Assembly: GCA_035602155.1 (NCBI GenBank)
Contig: DATNMW010000044.1
Span: 1-14,896, forward strand
Length of the DNA: 14,896 nt
Source of the DNA: Bog-159 sp035602155
GTDB lineage: Bacteria > Acidobacteriota > Terriglobia > Bryobacterales > Bryobacteraceae
Direction of reading: 5' to 3'
Of the stretch, positions 1 through 6,796 are shown piece by piece (the stretch's first letter is position 1; the number at the start of each line of letters is the position of its first letter). The notes below the pieces were generated by a model that saw only the letters and a list, made by a program, of their open reading frames with translations, was not told the DNA's origin and did no database searches. A program made the position numbers and the translations under genes.

Positions 1-28
1 CGAGGCCAGGTCCACGATTACGTCGCGG

Positions 29-514
29 CTACATCTTGTAGCGGCCCATATCCTCGTCGTTCAGATTCTCAAGCCAACGGCGGAGTTCCTTCTCGTTTTC
101 CTTGTCGGAAACCGAGGCGGCCAGCTTGGAGGATTTCAGCACCGTGTCGTCGACGAAAATCGGGCAGTCCAGGCGCAGCGCCAGCGCCAGGGCGTCGCTC
201 GGACGGGAATCCACGCTGATGAGTTCGCCTTCCCGCTCCAGCCAGATCAGCGCGTAGAAGGTTTCCTCTTTCAGTTCGTTGACCACTACTTTGCGCACGC
301 CGGTGTTGAGTCCCAGCAGCAGGCTCTTGATCAGGTCGTGGGTCATGGGCCGCGGAGTGGCGACTTTCTCGATCTCAAGGGCTATGGCATTGGCCTCATA
401 GATGCCCACCCAGATCGGAAGGACCGAATTGCCGCTGATGTCCTTCAGGATCACGATGGGCATGTTCGTGACGGGGTCCATCATCAAGCCGCGAATTTTC
501 ATTTCGACTTCCAT
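29..514 (-). CDS. Bifunctional nuclease family protein (DUF151/BFN domain)
   Basis: The 161-residue protein matches the DUF151 bifunctional nuclease family across its full length. It has the typical opening (MKIRGLMMDPVTNMPIVILK), the 'LPIWVGIYEANAIALEIE' segment near residues 32-49 and the 'ISVDSRPSDALALALR' segment near residues 99-114. Family members are small soluble proteins; plant and some bacterial homologues have been given DNase/RNase activity, but the role in most bacteria is unsettled. The ATG at 514 is preceded by a good Shine-Dalgarno (GGGAGGG about 5 nt upstream). A second in-frame ATG four codons on is possible. The gene lies 18 bp downstream of miaB on the same strand, so the two are probably cotranscribed. 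The family call is secure and the biochemical role is not. Confidence 0.9.
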   Translation of the reverse strand: MEVEMKIRGLMMDPVTNMPIVILKDISGNSVLPIWVGIYEANAIALEIEKVATPRPMTHDLIKSLLLGLNTGVRKVVVNELKEETFYALIWLEREGELISVDSRPSDALALALRLDCPIFVDDTVLKSSKLAASVSDKENEKELRRWLENLNDEDMGRYKM

Positions 515-532
515 AAGACCCTCCCAGCTACA

Positions 533-1864
533 TTAAACCACATTCGCCACGCTTTCACCGGCCAGCGAATTGGGCCCGGATCGTGTCACGCGCACGTGCA
601 TATATTGCCCCACCAGCGATGCGCCGCCGGCATCCGGATGCGTGAAATTCAACGTGCGATTCTGCGAGGTGCGCCCGATCCATTGGCCCAGGGCCTCGTG
701 GCGGCCTTCCACCAGCACCTCTTCCACGCCGCCGATCAATTCGGTATTGCGCCGAATTTGGATGGCGCGCTGCTTCTCATTGAGGATCATGATGCGGCGG
801 GTCTTCTCTTCTTCTGGGATCTTGTCTTCCATTGCCAGCGCGGCGGTGTTGGGACGCGGCGAGTACTTGAAGCTAAACAGCGAATCGTACTGCACGTCGT
901 CCAGCAATTTGAGGGTCTCTTCGAAATCGGCTTCCGTTTCGCCGGGAAAGCCCACGATGATGTCGGTGGTCAGCGCCATGTTGCGCCGGGCGCTCTTGAT
1001 CCAGGCGATGCGCTGCATGTATTGATCCCGCGTGTAGAGGCGCTGCATGGAAGCCAGCACGCGGCTGGAGCCGGACTGCACGGGCAAGTGTACGTGGTTG
1101 CACAGCACCGGATTGGCGTCCATGGCGTCCACGATGGCTTTCACGAAATCGCGCGGATGCGAAGTGGTATAGCGCACGCGGCGAATGCCGGGGATCTCGC
1201 CAGTGCGCGCCAGCAGCGTGGCGAAGTCCCAGCTTGCGGGTGAGGGGTCGCGGTAGCTGTTCACGTTTTGCCCCAAAAGCTGGATTTCGGTATATCCGGA
1301 ATCGGCCAGGCGGCGGGCTTCCGCCATCACGCTTTCGCTGGTGCGGCTGCGCTCCGGCCCGCGGGTGAAGGGCACCACGCAATACGCGCACGACTTGTCG
1401 CAGCCTTCGATGATGGTGATGTAGGCGCGATGCGGATTGTCGCGGCGGGTGAACGGCGTATCGAAAGTTTCGTCGGTATCCAGGCTCAGCCCGGTGACCC
1501 GGCGATTGCCCGCTTCAAGCTGCACCAGCATTTCGGGCAGCCGCGTGTAGCTGGCCGAGCCGGCCACCAGGCTGACGTGCGGCGCGCGCTCGAAGATCTT
1601 TTCGCCCTCCTGCTGCGCCACGCATCCGAGTACGCCGAAGACCTTGCCTTTGCCCGCCGCGCGCTTGAAATTCTGCAGGCGGCTGAAGACCTTTTGTTCG
1701 GCCTTGTCGCGAATGCTGCAGGTGTTGTACAGCACCAAGTCGGCCGCTTCCGGCGTATCCACCTGGCTGTAGCCCTTGGCCAGCAGCGTGCCGACGACTT
1801 TTTCGGAGTCGTGGGCGTTCATCTGGCAGCCGAAGGTTTCGATGTAGAAAGCTTTCCCCGTCAC
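533..1864 (-). CDS. miaB: tRNA-2-methylthio-N6-dimethylallyladenosine synthase MiaB
   Basis: This radical SAM methylthiotransferase adds the 2-methylthio group to i6A37 of tRNAs reading UNN codons. Numbered from the GTG at 1864 it has 443 residues, the usual MiaB length. The N-terminal UPF0004 domain has its three cluster cysteines (C13 in ETFGCQMN, C49 in NTCSIR, C81 in LGCVAQ). The radical SAM motif CxxxCxxC is at C155, C159 and C162 (EGCDKSCAYC). A TRAM domain for tRNA binding forms the C-terminus. The frame stays open to a TTG at 1945, giving 470 residues, but the extra 27 residues are Pro/Ala/Arg-rich, lack family similarity and have no Shine-Dalgarno. I prefer GTG 1864 because homologues begin just before YxETFGCQMN and because a TAGAAT box lies 7 nt upstream, fitting a leaderless message. 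The bifunctional nuclease gene follows in the same operon. Confidence 0.95.
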   Translation of the reverse strand: MTGKAFYIETFGCQMNAHDSEKVVGTLLAKGYSQVDTPEAADLVLYNTCSIRDKAEQKVFSRLQNFKRAAGKGKVFGVLGCVAQQEGEKIFERAPHVSLVAGSASYTRLPEMLVQLEAGNRRVTGLSLDTDETFDTPFTRRDNPHRAYITIIEGCDKSCAYCVVPFTRGPERSRTSESVMAEARRLADSGYTEIQLLGQNVNSYRDPSPASWDFATLLARTGEIPGIRRVRYTTSHPRDFVKAIVDAMDANPVLCNHVHLPVQSGSSRVLASMQRLYTRDQYMQRIAWIKSARRNMALTTDIIVGFPGETEADFEETLKLLDDVQYDSLFSFKYSPRPNTAALAMEDKIPEEEKTRRIMILNEKQRAIQIRRNTELIGGVEEVLVEGRHEALGQWIGRTSQNRTLNFTHPDAGGASLVGQYMHVRVTRSGPNSLAGESVANVV

Positions 1865-1871
1865 TGGATCT

Positions 1872-1877
1872 ATTCTA
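1872..1877 (-). promoter_or_regulatory. Putative -10 box for leaderless miaB transcript
   Basis: On the minus strand TAGAAT is followed by 7 nt and then the GTG proposed as the miaB start. No Shine-Dalgarno is present. No convincing -35 was found. The box lies inside the longer possible reading frame, so it also argues against the TTG start at 1945. Confidence 0.4.
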
Positions 1878-2076
1878 GCTGGTAGCGCGGGCTCCGGCCG
1901 GCGCGCTTCTTCCAACCGTGTGCGCGGCACGGGAGGCGCCGCCAACTACCAGAAGAACTCGATCTTGGCGGCGTGCCTCTGACGCACCCGACTAACCGTA
2001 TGCAATCCACGGCGAGCAGACACACTTGCGCTGTTGCCGCTATTAGGAGAGCATATGAAGGAAGGTGGGAGAGCGC

Positions 2077-2658
2077 ATGAAGGCCATTTCATTTGTAACG
2101 TGCACCGTGGTGCTATGCGTCTCAACGATCGCTTTGGCGCAATCGGAGATGCACAAGCCGGATGGTCAACAGCCCGACGCGCAAGGCGCGGCGGCTCAAC
2201 TGGCGTTCGCTCGACTGAAAACTCTCGCGGGAAACTGGAAAGGCCAGGCAGCGATGGGGCCGCAGCCCGGAATGAACGCCCCGGTGCGGGTGTCGTTGCG
2301 CGTCACTTCCGGCGGCGCCGCGCTCATGCACGAGATGGTGCCGGAAGGAAGATCCAACGACCCGAGCAATGGCGATGACGATCCGATCACGATGCTCTAC
2401 GTCGATGGCGGTCGCCTGGTCCTGACGCATTACTGCGATTCCGGGAAGAACCGGCCGCGGATGGTAGGCAAGTTGTCGCCGGGCGGCAAAAGAGTGGAAT
2501 TCGACTTTCTCGACGTCTCCGGCGGCACAAGCAATGGATATATGCACCATGCAGTATTCACCATCGTCGACGCCGATCATCACACCGAGGACTGGACTTA
2601 TGTGTCGCCGGCGGATAAGCCCGGCCAAGCGCACATCGACCTCGTGCGCGCAAAGTGA
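2077..2658 (+). CDS. Secreted DUF1579-like protein of unknown function
   Basis: The 193-residue product begins with a clear signal peptide (MKAISFVTCTVVLCVSTIALA, probable cleavage before QSEMHK). The mature part has the look of the lipocalin-like DUF1579 family: 'LKTLAGNWKG' near residues 50-59, 'TSGGAALMHEM' in the middle, then 'VDGGRLVLTHYCDSG' and 'VEFDFLDVSGG' later. Such proteins are common in Acidobacteriota, usually exported, and have no established function. The start at ATG 2077 is chosen because the signal peptide begins there and GGTGGGAGAG sits just upstream. An in-frame GTG at 2065 would add only four residues. The gene stands alone, divergent from miaB and convergent with the TPR gene. 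The family assignment is by resemblance. Confidence 0.75.
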   Translation: MKAISFVTCTVVLCVSTIALAQSEMHKPDGQQPDAQGAAAQLAFARLKTLAGNWKGQAAMGPQPGMNAPVRVSLRVTSGGAALMHEMVPEGRSNDPSNGDDDPITMLYVDGGRLVLTHYCDSGKNRPRMVGKLSPGGKRVEFDFLDVSGGTSNGYMHHAVFTIVDADHHTEDWTYVSPADKPGQAHIDLVRAK

Positions 2659-2756
2659 GGACCAGGACTTCCTGGGACGGCACTCCAGGCGTTCTTTCGC
2701 GCGCAGTAATCGCTGGCCAACTTTAAGGATGACGCTGGCGCGGTACGAGCCGTCTG

Positions 2757-3179
2757 CTAATGCAGGCTGGCGATCTTCTTGCGGATCTCGGCGGCGTCCT
2801 TGGCCTCTGGCTGCAGCTCCAGATACTTGGCGTAAGCGTCCTTGGCGTCCTTATGATTCCTGCGCTTTTCTTCCGCCTCGCCCAGGCGCAGCCAGGCTTC
2901 CGCAAGGTTGGGATTCCAGTTGGCGGCCTCGCGAAAACGCCCAGCCGCCGCCTTGTAGCTGTGCCTCCTGTAGTATTCGAGGCCGACTTGCAGTTCCTTG
3001 TTCGCCTGCAGCGGATTGAAGGCGTACACCTTGGGTTTGAGGTTCGCGTCTTCCTCGGGTGGCTCCTGCTCCACCGGCTGCTGCGCGGGCGGCTTGGGCG
3101 CCTGTTTGGGCTGGTCCTGCGCGCGCGCAGGAAGCGCCAACAGGCTGGAAAAAAGGAGAGCGGAGACCCAGCGTGACAT
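2757..3179 (-). CDS. Exported tetratricopeptide-repeat protein
   Basis: The 140-residue protein has a signal peptide (MSRWVSALLFSSLLALPARA, likely cleaved before QDQ), then a Pro/Gln/Glu-rich linker to about residue 46. About two TPR units follow: 'ELQVGLEYYRRHSYKAAAGR' begins near residue 62, and 'AEAWLRLGEAEEKRRNHKDA' lies near residues 93-112 with the following helix. TPRs mediate protein contacts; no partner can be named. The frame runs seven codons upstream to 3200, but the signal peptide begins at ATG 3179. A perfect TATAAT lies exactly 6 nt upstream of that ATG with no Shine-Dalgarno, so a leaderless message is likely. The first three codons lie inside the 41-bp sequence that is repeated in front of uvrC. 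The PIN toxin gene ends 31 bp upstream on the same strand. Confidence 0.8.
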   Translation of the reverse strand: MSRWVSALLFSSLLALPARAQDQPKQAPKPPAQQPVEQEPPEEDANLKPKVYAFNPLQANKELQVGLEYYRRHSYKAAAGRFREAANWNPNLAEAWLRLGEAEEKRRNHKDAKDAYAKYLELQPEAKDAAEIRKKIASLH

Positions 3180-3212
3180 AATTAAATTATAGTCGTCCAC
3201 CGCGATGGATCT
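3172..3212. repeat. 41-bp direct repeat, copy A (TPR side of island)
   Basis: This copy matches 4875-4915 at 36 of 41 positions in the same orientation. It runs from codon 3 of the TPR gene (minus strand) to an ATGGATCT that mirrors the first codons of uvrC (ATGGACCT). It therefore looks like the complete spacer between two divergent start codons. The stop codon of the PIN gene overlaps its right edge. See copy B and the island entry. Confidence 0.8.
3186..3191 (-). promoter_or_regulatory. -10 box (TATAAT) for leaderless TPR gene
   Basis: TATAAT on the minus strand is 6 nt from the TPR gene's ATG. It is part of an AT-rich palindrome, ATAATT-A-AATTAT, at about 3178-3190. No good -35 at 17 nt was found. 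The equivalent position in the second repeat copy reads TGTAAT. Confidence 0.5.
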
Positions 3213-3645
3213 ACCTCAAGCCAGGCGTGCGGCGGCAGTCAACCCCCGCCATGATCGGAATGCAGGCGTACGTTCTGAGATTAAGGAGGTGGTGGTCGTT
3301 GGAGACCACAAGGTCCACCTTGCCATCTACAGCACACTCGAGAATGCGGTTGTCGTCCGAATCGACCGTAACTACGTTTAGGGCGGTGCGCGGAACGACG
3401 ATCCGAGCGGTCTGGGCTACCACGCGGATGGCCATCGGCACGCGATCTTCCCGCCATGCGAAATCCCGCCGCAGAACCCTTGCCATGTCCCGGACAATTG
3501 CAGGTGAAACCACCAGTTCATATCGCCCATCCACGACCGCATTCCAAATGGCAGCATTGCGGCCCTTCGGGTGTGCGAACGCGGAGATGTAGATATTCGT
3601 ATCGAGGACGACTTTAGGACGTTCGTGGCCGGGAGCGGGCTTCAT
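3211..3645 (-). CDS. PIN-domain ribonuclease toxin (COG1569-type toxin of a TA pair)
   Basis: The 144-residue protein is a PIN-domain protein of the 'putative toxin-antitoxin system toxin component, PIN family' type. Acidic residues expected to bind metal are visible: D15 in VVLDTN, D53 in SPAIVRDMARVL, D97/D98 in DSDDNRILECA and D117 in VVSNDHHLL. D53 occupies the place where many family members have Glu (EL..VL). Family toxins cleave RNA, often tRNA or other structured RNA; the target here is unknown. Its ATG lies within the upstream antitoxin-like gene (32-bp overlap), which implies translational coupling. Its TAG stop falls at the edge of a 41-bp repeat, 31 bp before the TPR gene. No catalytic residue seems lost, so it is probably functional. 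Confidence 0.85.
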   Translation of the reverse strand: MKPAPGHERPKVVLDTNIYISAFAHPKGRNAAIWNAVVDGRYELVVSPAIVRDMARVLRRDFAWREDRVPMAIRVVAQTARIVVPRTALNVVTVDSDDNRILECAVDGKVDLVVSNDHHLLNLRTYACIPIMAGVDCRRTPGLR

Positions 3646-3880
3646 GGATTACGCGCAGGATGTCGCGTTCCTTAATACCGGCCTTCTTCGCTTGCCCCGC
3701 GCCATACGCCATAAGCCGCGCATTCTCCGCGGCGAGTTCACCGGCGCTCATCGGATTCTCTTTCGCCTGCTCGATGATCCGCATCACCGAGTCGGGCGCC
3801 GTGCGAGTTCGAAAGCTGGCTTTTCGGCGAACGCCGTTTGGGGGACCGATGGGCGGCCTATTCTTGACAGTGACAGCCAT
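3614..3880 (-). CDS. Antitoxin-like protein partnered with PIN toxin
   Basis: The 88-residue basic protein overlaps the PIN gene start by 32 bp, the standard arrangement of an antitoxin before its toxin. The N-terminal half (residues 1-30) is Arg/Lys-rich and may be disordered or DNA-binding. The C-terminal half has 'MSAGELAAENARLMAYGAGQ' followed by 'KKAGIKERDILRVIHEARSR', which resembles the C-terminal tails of antitoxins seen next to COG1569 PIN toxins. I do not recognise a named DNA-binding fold. No strong Shine-Dalgarno precedes the ATG at 3880, but a sigma-70-like promoter lies 39-67 bp upstream. The function is inferred from position and resemblance. Confidence 0.7.
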   Translation of the reverse strand: MAVTVKNRPPIGPPNGVRRKASFRTRTAPDSVMRIIEQAKENPMSAGELAAENARLMAYGAGQAKKAGIKERDILRVIHEARSRPRTS

Positions 3881-3918
3881 GGTGGTTAATTCGCCCGCCA
3901 GCGCCGGGCTCTTCTATA

Positions 3919-3947
3919 AGGATAGCGGGATCGGGGAATCTCGTCAA
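3919..3947 (-). promoter_or_regulatory. Predicted sigma-70-type promoter of the TA operon
   Basis: On the minus strand TTGACG (3947-3942), a 17-nt spacer and TATCCT (3924-3919) precede the antitoxin gene, leaving a leader of about 30 nt. It lies in the 70-bp gap after the 106-residue unknown gene, so the TA pair can be transcribed independently. A repressor site was not identified. Confidence 0.5.
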
Positions 3948-3950
3948 CCA

Positions 3951-4271
3951 TTAGCGGAACCCAATTTTACCCTTGAGAGGTAAGAGATCTAGCAACGCCT
4001 TCCGGATCTGTTCTGCAAGCTTCTCTTTCGTCTCGCGCACCGCTTGTTTGTTTCGGCCCTGGATATCCTCAATGTGTGCCTTCCAGATCCTAAGGATTAG
4101 ACGCCGCCCCCCGCATGTGACCGCGAGCTTCCGGTTCAGTTCGTCGCGATCCTCCGGGTCCCACTCTGGTTGGCAGTCAAGCGAAAAGCCGAGCGCGTGG
4201 GCTGTTTTGTAAACCTCTTCCTCGACCCACTTTGCAGTTCCTGCATCCGTTAGTGCTTCCATTTCCTGCAT
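3951..4271 (-). CDS. Small hypothetical protein, unrecognised
   Basis: The 106-residue charged protein has no signal peptide or membrane segment. Visible pieces are an N-terminal helix-like stretch, 'GFSLDCQPEWDPEDRDELNR', a short strand-like 'RRLILRIWKAHIEDI', and a Lys/Glu-rich helix near residues 73-95 ('NKQAVRETKEKLAEQIRKAL'). I do not recognise the family. ATG 4271 has AAGGGGAG only 2-3 nt upstream, while ATG 4262 has it about 10 nt upstream, so the true start may be the second Met, three codons in. A coding-looking fragment in another frame ends at 4250 and overlaps this start, suggesting a coupled upstream gene. The TA promoter begins immediately after its stop. Confidence 0.55.
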   Translation of the reverse strand: MQEMEALTDAGTAKWVEEEVYKTAHALGFSLDCQPEWDPEDRDELNRKLAVTCGGRRLILRIWKAHIEDIQGRNKQAVRETKEKLAEQIRKALLDLLPLKGKIGFR

Positions 4272-4459
4272 TCTCCCCTTAAGCGGAAAATCAATCCCCG
4301 GAGCAGCCCTTCCGCTTCCGCCCAGTCAGCGTCCATGATGTCGGGAGGTCCGTACTTTTCATGAATGCCTGCCGAGACGATTCCGGGTTGTAGCCCTGCC
4401 CGAAACGGCTGCAAACACAACTGAGGCCAAGATTTATTCCCGCGCGGTGCATGTCGCCC
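4250..4459 (-). pseudogene. Coding-like fragment overlapping the start of the 106-residue gene
   Basis: One minus-strand frame is open from just after a TAA at 4460-4462 to a TAA at 4250-4252. Its last 40 or so residues look protein-like: 'AGIHEKYGPPDIMDADWAEA' followed by 'EGLLRGLIFRLRGECRKWKH'. The stop overlaps the next gene's start by 13-22 bp, as in coupled operons. The beginning of this frame does not look like a protein start. The neighbouring frame has ATG 4452 followed by 'MHRAGINLGLS', so the gene may be split by a frameshift at about 4370-4430. I do not recognise a family. Confidence 0.3.
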
Positions 4460-4839
4460 TTAAGGAGTAAACCTTCATTCCAAAGCGAGACCACGATATC
4501 GATCTGCTGGTTGTCATGGACGCCGGGCATGGCAACCTCGCGGAGGGTCCTCTTGTCCGTAGAGAGGGCGGGCGAGCCTTGAAGCACGCGGTATGCGGCT
4601 AGCGCATACGCGCCATTCTTGCTCGGGATCGGTGCACCATACTGGCCAGGCTGCGTGCCACGAATGGCTCCGGCCTCGCAGAGCGCCGGATACGCGTTTC
4701 TCGGACATGCCTTCTTCCGGCCGTCCAACGTTCGCGGTGAGTTTGGCGATTGCGCCGAGCCAAGCCTCCCTAGGCGACCGTGCGTTCGGCTGCCGGAGGG
4801 ACCGAGTCGCGTCAACGGCTGCCCACCATACATTCCCAT
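4460..4839 (-). pseudogene. DUF6979-like small gene broken by frameshifts
   Basis: Three pieces in two frames join into one plausible protein. From ATG 4839 (GGAG 6 nt upstream) it reads MGMYG. The frame shifts at a GGG run (about 4822-4824) into 'AAVDATRSLRQPNARSPREA' and 'WLGAIAKLTANVG'. Near 4717-4723 it shifts back to 'RKKACPRNAYPALCEAGAIR', 'IPSKNGAYALAAYRVLQG' and 'VHDNQQIDIVVSLWNEGLL'. The order, from an MG.YG start through an Ala-rich helix, RKKxCP, LCExGxIxG and KNxxYAL, to Q.D.V..LW..GL, resembles a small uncharacterised family I remember as DUF6979. That name is from memory and unverified. A third shift would place a natural stop at 4460-4462. As the sequence stands, no intact product is made. 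Confidence 0.45.
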
Positions 4840-4874
4840 TCCGTTCTCCAGTAACCCAGATGGAATCCGCTGCC

Positions 4875-4915
4875 CGTGACATAATTAGATTACAGCCCTC
4901 CACCGCGATGGACCT
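4875..4915. repeat. 41-bp direct repeat, copy B (uvrC side of island)
   Basis: This is the second copy of 3172-3212, with five substitutions. It contains the uvrC ATG (4908) at its right end. At its left end, on the minus strand, it keeps an ATG TCA CG corresponding to the TPR gene's start (Met-Ser-Arg), although no TPR gene follows. The -10 equivalent is TGTAAT rather than TATAAT. Confidence 0.8.
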
Positions 4916-6728
4916 GCGTGACAAAGCCGCCCAGTTGCCTCTGTCGCCCGGCGTGTACCTATACAAGGATGCGGGTGGACGGGTTATCTACGTGGGCAAG
5001 GCCAAGAGCCTGCGCCTCCGCGTCCGCAGCTACTTCAACGACGACCGCCTGGCCGATACGAAAACCGGCACGCTCATCTCCGAAGCCGCCGCCGTCGACT
5101 ACATCCTGGTCGACAACGAAAAAGAAGCGCTGGCGCTCGAAAATAACCTCATCAAGCAATGGCAGCCGCGCTTCAACATCCTGCTGCGCGACGACAAGAC
5201 CTATCCGTACATCAAGCTGACCGCCGAAAAGTATCCGCGCGTTTACGTCACGCGCCGGCTGCGCAAGGACGGCGCTACCTACTACGGCCCGTACTTTCCG
5301 GGCAACCTGGCGCATCGCCTGGTCCATTTCATTCATCGCCATTTTCTGGTGCCGTCGTGCAAGGTGGATCTGACCCGCTACCACCCCAAGCCCTGTTTGC
5401 AATATCACATCCATCGCTGCCTGGGACCGTGCGTGCAAGGGCTGACCACCGATGACGCATACGCCCGCGCGGTGCGCGATGTACGCCTGTTCTTGGAGGG
5501 CCGCCACGGCGATCTGGCCGCCCAATTGCGCACGCGCATGGAAACCGCATCCGAAGCCATGCGCTTCGAGGAGGCCGGCTCCCTGCGCGATCTGCTGGCC
5601 ACCGTGGAGGAAATGGAAGAGCGCCAGAAGATGGCCGCGGCCAAGGGCGACGATATCGATATCTTCGCCAGCTACGCCGAGCCGCCGATGGTGGCGCTGA
5701 ACGTCTTCCACCTGCGCAATGGCCAGATCGTGGACCGCCGCGAATACTTCTGGGAGGACCAGGAGGAATACGACGAGCCGCAATTCTTTTCCGCGCTGAT
5801 GAAGCAAATCTATCTCGACCAGCGCTACGTTCCCGCGATCATCCACGTGCCCGTGGATTTCGAGGATCGCGAGGCGCTGGAAGAGCTGCTCTCGGAAAAG
5901 CGCAACCGTAAAGTCGAGATTCACACGCCGCAGCGCGGCCAGAAGAAGGCCATGCTCGACTTGGTGGAAACCAACGCGAAGCACAGTTTCGATGCCCGCT
6001 TTCGGGTGCTGAAGCCCTCCTCGCGCGCCATTCAGGAAGCCGTGCAGGATGCGCTGAACCTGCCCGAGCCGCCCAAGCGCATCGAGTGCTTCGATATCTC
6101 GCACATCCAGGGCACCGACAAGGTGGCGAGCATCGTGGTTTGGGAAGACGGGCGCATGAAGAAGTCCGATTACCGCAAATTCATTATCCGCACGGTGGTG
6201 GGCAACGACGATTTCGCCAGCATGCGCGAGGTGGTCACGCGCCGCTACTCCCGCTTGCAGCAGGAGGGCCAGCCCATGCCGGGCCTGGTGCTGATCGACG
6301 GCGGCATCGGCCAACTGCACGCCGCGGCGGACGCGTTGGAGGCTATCGGAATCATCAACCAGCCGCTGGCGTCCATCGCCAAGCGCGAGGAGATCATCTA
6401 CGTGTTGGGCCAGGAGGACGAGCCTATCGTGCTCGACCGCTTTTCGCCCATCCTGCATCTGGTGCAATCCATCCGCGATGAGGCGCATCGTTTCGCGGTG
6501 ACGTTCCACCGTACACGCCGCAACGCGCAAACCCTGACTTCGGAGTTGGTACGGATCGAAGGCGTGGGGGCGCGGACGGTGCAGAAGCTGTTGAAGCATT
6601 TCGGAAGCTCCGAGCTGGTGCGGACGGCTAATGAAGAGCAGCTTACCGGCGTAGTCGGGCGGGCGGCGGCGCGCCGCGTGAAGCGGTATTACGAAGACGA
6701 ACTGGCCGCCCTGGAGCCTAGAACATAG
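4908..6728 (+). CDS. uvrC: UvrABC system protein C (excinuclease subunit)
   Basis: UvrC makes both incisions in nucleotide excision repair after UvrA/UvrB locate damage. The 606-residue protein has all expected parts. The N-terminal GIY-YIG nuclease has GVY at 15-17 and IYVGKAKSLRLR from residue 27. Four cysteines at C151, C163, C171 and C175 have the 12-8-4 spacing of the E. coli UvrC iron-sulfur cluster. A UVR (UvrB-binding) motif lies near 205-240. The RNase H-like nuclease has D396 (CFDISHIQG), D464 (LIDGGIGQL) and H527 (RDEAHRFA). A tandem HhH is at the C-terminus (RIEGVGARTVQKLLKHFG). The frame is open upstream to 4593, but family proteins start near this ATG. No Shine-Dalgarno is present. 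The start lies in 41-bp repeat copy B. Confidence 0.97.
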   Translation: MDLRDKAAQLPLSPGVYLYKDAGGRVIYVGKAKSLRLRVRSYFNDDRLADTKTGTLISEAAAVDYILVDNEKEALALENNLIKQWQPRFNILLRDDKTYPYIKLTAEKYPRVYVTRRLRKDGATYYGPYFPGNLAHRLVHFIHRHFLVPSCKVDLTRYHPKPCLQYHIHRCLGPCVQGLTTDDAYARAVRDVRLFLEGRHGDLAAQLRTRMETASEAMRFEEAGSLRDLLATVEEMEERQKMAAAKGDDIDIFASYAEPPMVALNVFHLRNGQIVDRREYFWEDQEEYDEPQFFSALMKQIYLDQRYVPAIIHVPVDFEDREALEELLSEKRNRKVEIHTPQRGQKKAMLDLVETNAKHSFDARFRVLKPSSRAIQEAVQDALNLPEPPKRIECFDISHIQGTDKVASIVVWEDGRMKKSDYRKFIIRTVVGNDDFASMREVVTRRYSRLQQEGQPMPGLVLIDGGIGQLHAAADALEAIGIINQPLASIAKREEIIYVLGQEDEPIVLDRFSPILHLVQSIRDEAHRFAVTFHRTRRNAQTLTSELVRIEGVGARTVQKLLKHFGSSELVRTANEEQLTGVVGRAAARRVKRYYEDELAALEPRT

Positions 6729-6796
6729 AGCGAGGGCGGTGACGGATTGGCGGGCATCGGGATGATACCGGGCGTATTCACTTACGAGTTTCTAAT

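Larger units (their letters stand above)
3213..4874. other. Putative inserted island with TA module between TPR gene and uvrC
   Basis: This 1.66-kb stretch holds only minus-strand small genes: decayed DUF6979-like remains, a 106-residue unknown, and an antitoxin-toxin pair. It is bounded by the two 41-bp copies of the TPR/uvrC promoter spacer. Base composition looks somewhat less GC-rich than the surrounding housekeeping genes, judged by eye. No transposase, integrase or short terminal inverted repeats are seen. The 41-bp repeats are far longer than usual target-site duplications, so a duplication-based origin is as likely as insertion. Confidence 0.4.

Noticed and set aside
1..28. Possible end of another gene before the bifunctional nuclease
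   Set aside because: Only 28 bases are visible and no frame can be judged.
2055..2378. An ATG at 2055 with AGGAGA just upstream, in a different frame from the DUF1579-like gene
   Set aside because: The resulting protein is low-complexity and overlaps the gene with a clear signal peptide at ATG 2077. A short leader peptide cannot be excluded but nothing supports it.
2662..2675. Palindrome CCAGGACTTCCTGG between convergent genes as a terminator
   Set aside because: The loop would be only 2-4 nt, the stem is short and no T-run follows, so it is likely chance.
4514..4882. A minus-strand open frame starting at an ATG in repeat copy B (MSRAADSIW...)
   Set aside because: Only its middle part looks like protein, and that part is better explained as the out-of-frame section of the DUF6979-like gene starting at 4839; the end is Arg/Pro-rich noise.
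4593..4907. N-terminal extension of uvrC by 105 codons
   Set aside because: The extension has no family similarity, overlaps the oppositely oriented DUF6979-like remains, and the family start coincides with ATG 4908.
4959..6599. A 546-codon open frame on the minus strand opposite uvrC
   Set aside because: It is a shadow of uvrC with biased composition and no recognisable domain.
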